A stretch of DNA of 9,532 bases from Candidatus Fermentibacterota bacterium (GTDB lineage: Bacteria; Fermentibacterota; Fermentibacteria; Fermentibacterales; Fermentibacteraceae), in contig JAAYTY010000039.1 in assembly GCA_012523605.1 (NCBI GenBank), positions 1-9,532 on the forward strand, read 5' to 3'. Numbering within the stretch: position 1 is the stretch's first letter; every line of letters begins with the position of its first letter. A program made the position numbers and the translations under genes. The notes beneath the pieces are model-generated. The model did not search any database, was not told the origin of the DNA, and was given only the letters and a program-made list of their open reading frames with translations. Shown piece after piece: positions 5,482 through 9,532 of this stretch.

Positions 5482-7037
5482 GAGGCCGGCGCGCCGCTCC
5501 TTGCCAGGCCCCGGCCTTTCTCCAGCGTTTCCAGGAGTTCCGTGAAGGCACCCGATTCTATCAGCCCTTCCACGGCGTCTATGTCCGCTCCGAACTCGCG
5601 GTCTCCGTCCAGGGGCTTCGCGACGGACGAGATCATTTCCAGAGCCCTGCCGGTACCCCTGCCCGGCTTTCCCCTTCCGACGAACCGGTGCGCCTGGAAA
5701 CCGCAGAAGAGTTCCGTGGCCACGACCCTCCTCACATTGGCCACGACCTCCGCAGCCTGTCTCGCCGCAGTAGTCCCCATCGAGACGTGATCCTCCTGGG
5801 CTCCGCTCACGCTGATGCTGTCGCAGCTTGCGGGATGAACCAGCACCTTGTTCTCGCTCACCAGGGAGGCGGCGGTGTACTGTGCTATCATCAGACCGGA
5901 GTTGAGACCGGGTTCGGGCGAAAGGAACGCCGGGAGGCCGCTGAGGTCCGGATTCAGCAGTCTCTCCATGCGTCTCTCGGATATGCTTCCCAATTCGGCG
6001 GCAGCCAGAGCCAGATGGTCAGAGGCGAGAGCCACAGGCTGGCCGTGGAAGTTGCCCCCGCTCAGGAAAGAGCCGTCCTCGAGCATCAGGGGGTTGTCGG
6101 TGGCCGAGGAGAGCTCTATTGCAAGGGTCTCCCCTATGTAGCGCATCGCGTCACGCGTGGCGCCGTGGACCTGTGGGGTGCATCTGAGCGAATAGGAGTC
6201 CTGGACTCTCGGGCAGTCCCTGTGGGAGAGGACTATCTCGCTGCCCTCGATCATGCGATTGAGGTTGGCGCCCGTCTCGAGGGCTCCTGGATGGGGTCTC
6301 AGCGACAGCAGTTCCTCGTCGAACGCGGTTCCCGTTCCGAGGAGCGCCTCGAGAGTGACCGCAGCGGCGGTGTCGGCCGCCGAGAGGATGTTCCGGGCGT
6401 CCAGGAGGGCGCAGGAGGCGATGGCGGTCATGACCGGCGTTCCGTTGATCAGCGCGAGCCCTTCCTTGGAGGTGGGGCGAAGAGGCTCGAGGCCCAGTCT
6501 TGCAAGAGCCTCCCCTCCACCGATCGTCTCCTCTCCGGCCATGCACCTGCCCTCCCCCATCAGCGGCAGGCACATGTGGGCCAGCGGCGCCAGGTCTCCC
6601 GAGGCTCCCAGCGAGCCCTTCGAGGGGATTACCGGAAGGATGTCGCCGTTGAGGAACGAAAGGAGCATCTCCACGGTCTCCGGCCGGATTCCGGACCGGC
6701 CCCTTCCCAGAGATGAAGCTCTTAGGAAGAGCGTGACTCTGACGACGTCGCGGGGCAGCGGATCGCCGGTTCCACACGCATGGCTTCTCAGGAGGTTCAC
6801 CTGCAGGCTCGAGAGATCTCCCGCCGATATCACGGTGGCCGCGAGACGGCCGAAGCCGGTGTTGATACCGTAGACGGGGCGGGCATCCCGCAGGAGATCC
6901 TCGACCCGCCTCCTTCCGGCTTCCATTGCGGCACGGGCACCGGCCCCCAGCCTTACAGCCGCTCCGTGCCTGACCGCCGACACCTCGTCGAGGCAGGTTC
7001 CGTCGGTTCCGATGGTGATAGTCTGGTTCAAGGTCAT
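5472..7037 (-). CDS. hutH: Histidine ammonia-lyase HutH
   Basis: Cytoplasmic MIO-dependent lyase that removes ammonia from L-histidine to give urocanate, the first step of histidine degradation; 521 residues, near the usual 500-515. GSLGASGDLAPLAH contains the A145-S146-G147 triad that cyclises into the MIO cofactor. Other active-site landmarks are Y56 in YGINTGFG, N198 in LINGT, Y282 and R285 in SYSLR, F330 in GGNFHGQP and E415 in AQEDHVSM. The substrate-switch pair is Ser-His (S85-H86 in LLRSHACG), as in histidine rather than tyrosine or phenylalanine lyases. ATG 7037 is the most upstream start because an in-frame TGA lies at 7044-7046. However GGAG abuts this ATG directly, whereas TTG at 7031 (codon 3) has ideal 6-nt spacing, so the protein may start MNQTITIG. 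No hutU, hutI, hutG or hutC is in the window. Confidence 0.96.
   Translation of the reverse strand: MTLNQTITIGTDGTCLDEVSAVRHGAAVRLGAGARAAMEAGRRRVEDLLRDARPVYGINTGFGRLAATVISAGDLSSLQVNLLRSHACGTGDPLPRDVVRVTLFLRASSLGRGRSGIRPETVEMLLSFLNGDILPVIPSKGSLGASGDLAPLAHMCLPLMGEGRCMAGEETIGGGEALARLGLEPLRPTSKEGLALINGTPVMTAIASCALLDARNILSAADTAAAVTLEALLGTGTAFDEELLSLRPHPGALETGANLNRMIEGSEIVLSHRDCPRVQDSYSLRCTPQVHGATRDAMRYIGETLAIELSSATDNPLMLEDGSFLSGGNFHGQPVALASDHLALAAAELGSISERRMERLLNPDLSGLPAFLSPEPGLNSGLMIAQYTAASLVSENKVLVHPASCDSISVSGAQEDHVSMGTTAARQAAEVVANVRRVVATELFCGFQAHRFVGRGKPGRGTGRALEMISSVAKPLDGDREFGADIDAVEGLIESGAFTELLETLEKGRGLARSGAPASQG
5481..5519 (+). terminator. Possible terminator of the secreted-protein gene, inside hutH
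   Basis: AGAGGCCGG (5481-5489) can pair with CCGGCCTTT (5511-5519), nine pairs including one G-U, with a 21-nt loop that is itself GC-rich. It begins at the last base of the stop codon of the + strand gene and ends in a short TTT. Long loop and short T-tract make it weak. It lies within the 3' coding part of hutH. Confidence 0.35.
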
Positions 7038-7065
7038 CTCCGTTCATGACATGCACCGGTTCGAA

Positions 7066-7083
7066 TGCGGGAATATTGCCGCA
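7066..7083. promoter_or_regulatory. 18-bp near-palindrome upstream of hutH, candidate operator
   Basis: TGCGGGAATATTGCCGCA is symmetric at 16 of 18 positions around a central AATATT. It ends 29 bp before the hutH ATG, a usual place for a repressor site. It could be the binding site of a hut regulator, but I do not recognise the motif. Confidence 0.42.
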
Positions 7084-7117
7084 CAGGGGCTCCGGGCACA
7101 CCCCGGAAGAGCTGTGC
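7081..7117. repeat. Co-centred double inverted repeat / hairpin between hutH and groES
   Basis: GCACAG (7081-7086) pairs with CTGTGC (7112-7117), and inside it TCCGGG (7091-7096) pairs with CCCGGA (7102-7107) around a 5-nt loop. Both dyads are centred on base 7099 and are separated by a symmetric 4x4 internal loop. No T-tract follows on either strand, so it is not an ordinary intrinsic terminator. It may be a hutH leader structure or an operator, and it overlaps the 18-bp near-palindrome by 3 bp. Confidence 0.4.
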
Positions 7118-7196
7118 CAAACTGACCGGAGGACGGTTCCTCCCCTGGCGCCTCCGCTCGTCTGCCGTGATCGCATCTATAGATCCGGCTTCAACT

Positions 7197-7238
7197 TACG
7201 ATATCAGAAATCGTCGGGCGCCCTTCTGGCATATCGTA
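7197..7238. promoter_or_regulatory. Inverted repeat upstream of groES, candidate operator
   Basis: TACGATAT (7197-7204) and its exact reverse complement ATATCGTA (7231-7238) lie 34 bp apart centre to centre. The right copy sits inside CATATCGTATG, itself a small palindrome. The location 70-110 bp before groES suits transcriptional control. The heat-shock CIRCE element (TTAGCACTC-N9-GAGTGCTAA) is absent, and I find no convincing sigma-32-type promoter. Confidence 0.33.
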
Positions 7239-7257
7239 TGCTTCAATAGCTTGCGAT

Positions 7258-7288
7258 GATGTGTCCGGCTGATATCCATCAGCACATC
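7258..7288 (+). promoter_or_regulatory. Hairpin in the groES leader next to the ribosome binding site
   Basis: GCTGAT (7268-7273) and ATCAGC (7278-7283) form a 6-bp stem with a 4-nt loop ATCC. GATGTG (7258-7263) and CACATC (7283-7288) can extend it as an outer stem with a one-sided bulge, trading the shared C7283. The structure ends 4 nt before the groES SD AAGGAG (7293-7298), so it could affect message stability or initiation. Confidence 0.33.
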
Positions 7289-7307
7289 CCGAAAGGAGAC
7301 ATGGGTT

Positions 7308-7616
7308 ATGTCGACAAAGGTGCGCCCGCTCTTCGACAGGATCCTCGTGAAGCGCGAGGAGCCGCAGGAGACAGTCAGGGGAGGGATAGTCCTGCCCGAC
7401 ACCGCCAAGGAGAAGCCCCTCGAGGGAACCGTGATAGCCGTCGGTGAAGGAAAGCGCAAGGAGAACGGAGAAGGGTTCGTCGCCCCTGTCGTCAAGGCGG
7501 GGGACAAGGTGCTCATCGGCAAGTATTCCGGTACAGAGGTGAAGATCGACGGGGACGAATACGTCATCGTCCGCGAGGATGACATCCTGGCGGTCGTCGA
7601 CACCAAGAAGAAGTAA
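7308..7616 (+). CDS. groES: Co-chaperonin GroES
   Basis: GroES forms the heptameric lid of the GroEL folding chamber in the cytoplasm. The 102-residue length is at the upper end of normal. The N-terminus KVRPLFDRILVKREEPQE is typical; the GroEL-binding mobile loop is VRGGIVLPDTAKEKP (residues 23-37), followed by EGTVIAVGEG and the C-terminal YVIVREDDILAVV. AAGGAG at 7293-7298 gives 9-nt spacing to ATG 7308. An ATG at 7301 is in another frame and is not used. groL follows after 28 nt, the standard operon order. The stretch ENGEGFVAPV around residue 55 has a small insertion-like loop compared with short GroES proteins. Confidence 0.98.
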   Translation: MSTKVRPLFDRILVKREEPQETVRGGIVLPDTAKEKPLEGTVIAVGEGKRKENGEGFVAPVVKAGDKVLIGKYSGTEVKIDGDEYVIVREDDILAVVDTKKK

Positions 7617-7644
7617 TCAGGAAATCGAGCGGAGGACGGTACAG

Positions 7645-9273
<1,629 letters not shown>

Positions 9274-9315
9274 CAGAGGATGAAATCAGCAGGGCTGCGG
9301 CCCGGTGAGTGAAGG

Positions 9316-9348
9316 AAGGGCCCGGGGGCGCGAGTCCCCGGGCCCTTT
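9316..9348 (+). terminator. Intrinsic terminator of the groES-groL operon
   Basis: GGGCCCGGGG (9318-9327) pairs perfectly with CCCCGGGCCC (9336-9345), extended by two A-T pairs, with an 8-nt loop and a TTT end. Its position 42 bp after the groL stop fits. The T-tract is short, but the 12-bp stem is very stable. Confidence 0.88.
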
Positions 9349-9440
9349 GCAAGCAGCTCCTCCGCTTCGTTCGAGGGCCGATGGATCGGATTCTCAGTGG
9401 AATACAGATGACTCGAGCGGAAAAGGGAGACACATGACGG

Positions 9441-9471
9441 AAAGAGGCCCGGTGGCGACCCACCGGGCCTC
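9441..9471 (-). terminator. Intrinsic terminator of the converging gene at the right edge
   Basis: GAGGCCCGGTGG (9444-9455) and CCACCGGGCCTC (9460-9471) form a perfect 12-bp stem with a 4-nt loop. The T-run (AAA at 9441-9443 on the + strand) lies on the minus-strand side, and the stem begins 19 bp after a minus-strand stop codon at 9491-9493. It may also serve as a backstop for groL readthrough. Bases 9349-9440 hold no gene I can support. Confidence 0.78.
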
Positions 9472-9490
9472 GCTGTCGGTCGCGAGCCCG

Positions 9491-9532
9491 CTATTCGGGC
9501 GGGACCAGTACGAAGGGCACGGAAACCGGAAG
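9491..9532 (-). CDS. Last 13 codons of a converging minus-strand gene
   Basis: The minus strand reads LPVSVPFVLVPPE then TAG, entering from the right edge. The terminator-like hairpin just downstream on the same strand supports a real gene end. The Pro/Val-rich pattern resembles the last beta strand of TonB-type C-terminal domains, but 13 residues are too few to assign a family. Confidence 0.5.
   Translation of the reverse strand, partial: LPVSVPFVLVPPE

Noticed and set aside
4869..6716. 615-residue + strand open frame opposite hutH
   Set aside because: It runs antisense through hutH and the upstream exported-protein gene, is rich in Arg/Gly/Ser/His as expected for a shadow frame in GC-rich coding DNA, and the overlapping HutH has all its active-site residues.
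7175..7184. Perfect 10-bp palindrome ATCTATAGAT between hutH and groES
   Set aside because: A single short AT-rich palindrome in 270 bp is not unusual and no promoter element stands at the right distance on either strand.
7301..7447. Alternative ATG 7301 just before groES
   Set aside because: It opens the wrong frame for GroES; ATG 7308 gives the exact family N-terminus and has suitable SD spacing.
9381..9437. 18-codon frame MDRILSGIQMTRAEKGDT resembling the N-terminus of tryptophanyl-tRNA synthetase (RILSGIQPTG)
   Set aside because: Seven residues match the TrpRS start, but codons lack the G/C third-position bias of genes here (7 of 17), there is no continuation of the frame, and it ends just before a terminator. 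Probably chance; a decayed trpS remnant cannot be excluded without a search.

Overview
The window is GC-rich bacterial chromosome with strong G/C preference at third codon positions, tightly packed genes, Shine-Dalgarno (SD) sites and intrinsic terminators. Gene content (groES-groL, deoxyxylulose-phosphate-independent PdxS/PdxT vitamin B6 synthesis, histidine ammonia-lyase, a DegT-type sugar aminotransferase, two small proteins with signal peptides) fits a Gram-negative-type, free-living bacterium. Base composition and protein style recall uncultured FCB-type lineages such as Fermentibacteria or Eisenbacteria, but that placement is a guess. I see no phage, transposon, CRISPR, tRNA or rRNA signature; this looks like core chromosome.

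Layout. Bases 2-154 hold the C-terminus of an unknown + strand protein, followed by a + strand DegT/DnrJ/EryC1/StrS aminotransferase (214-1380). Bases 1381-1707 hold only a 47-codon + strand reading frame (1431-1574) with strongly coding-like codon use, perhaps a gene remnant. From 4940 down to 1708 runs a compact minus-strand operon in transcription order: exported small protein, pdxS, pdxT, DUF89/ARMT1-like phosphatase, FmdB-type zinc-ribbon protein. Three of its four junctions are overlapping or 1-nt type, so the set is probably translationally coupled. A divergent + strand gene (5056-5481) encodes a second small secreted protein, and its end overlaps tail-to-tail by 10 bp with minus-strand hutH (5472-7037). 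A 270-bp divergent spacer (7038-7307) separates hutH from groES-groL (7308-9273) and is unusually rich in dyad symmetries. groL is followed by a strong intrinsic terminator. A second terminator on the opposite strand serves a converging gene, of which only the last 13 codons are visible at the right edge.

How the genes work together. PdxS and PdxT form PLP synthase (glutaminase plus lyase) making pyridoxal 5'-phosphate from pentose phosphate, triose phosphate and glutamine. The DUF89 phosphatase in the same transcript belongs to a family proposed to remove damaged or surplus phosphometabolites, which suggests a housekeeping role around PLP synthesis. The DegT aminotransferase is a PLP consumer but lies in a separate unit. 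HutH starts histidine breakdown, with no other hut gene in view. GroES/GroEL is the standard chaperonin pair.

The most interesting parts are the pdxST-DUF89-FmdB operon with a likely non-AUG start, and the two divergent intergenic regions with inverted repeats that match no operator I recognise; no CIRCE element is visible upstream of groES. I see no clearly unprecedented system.
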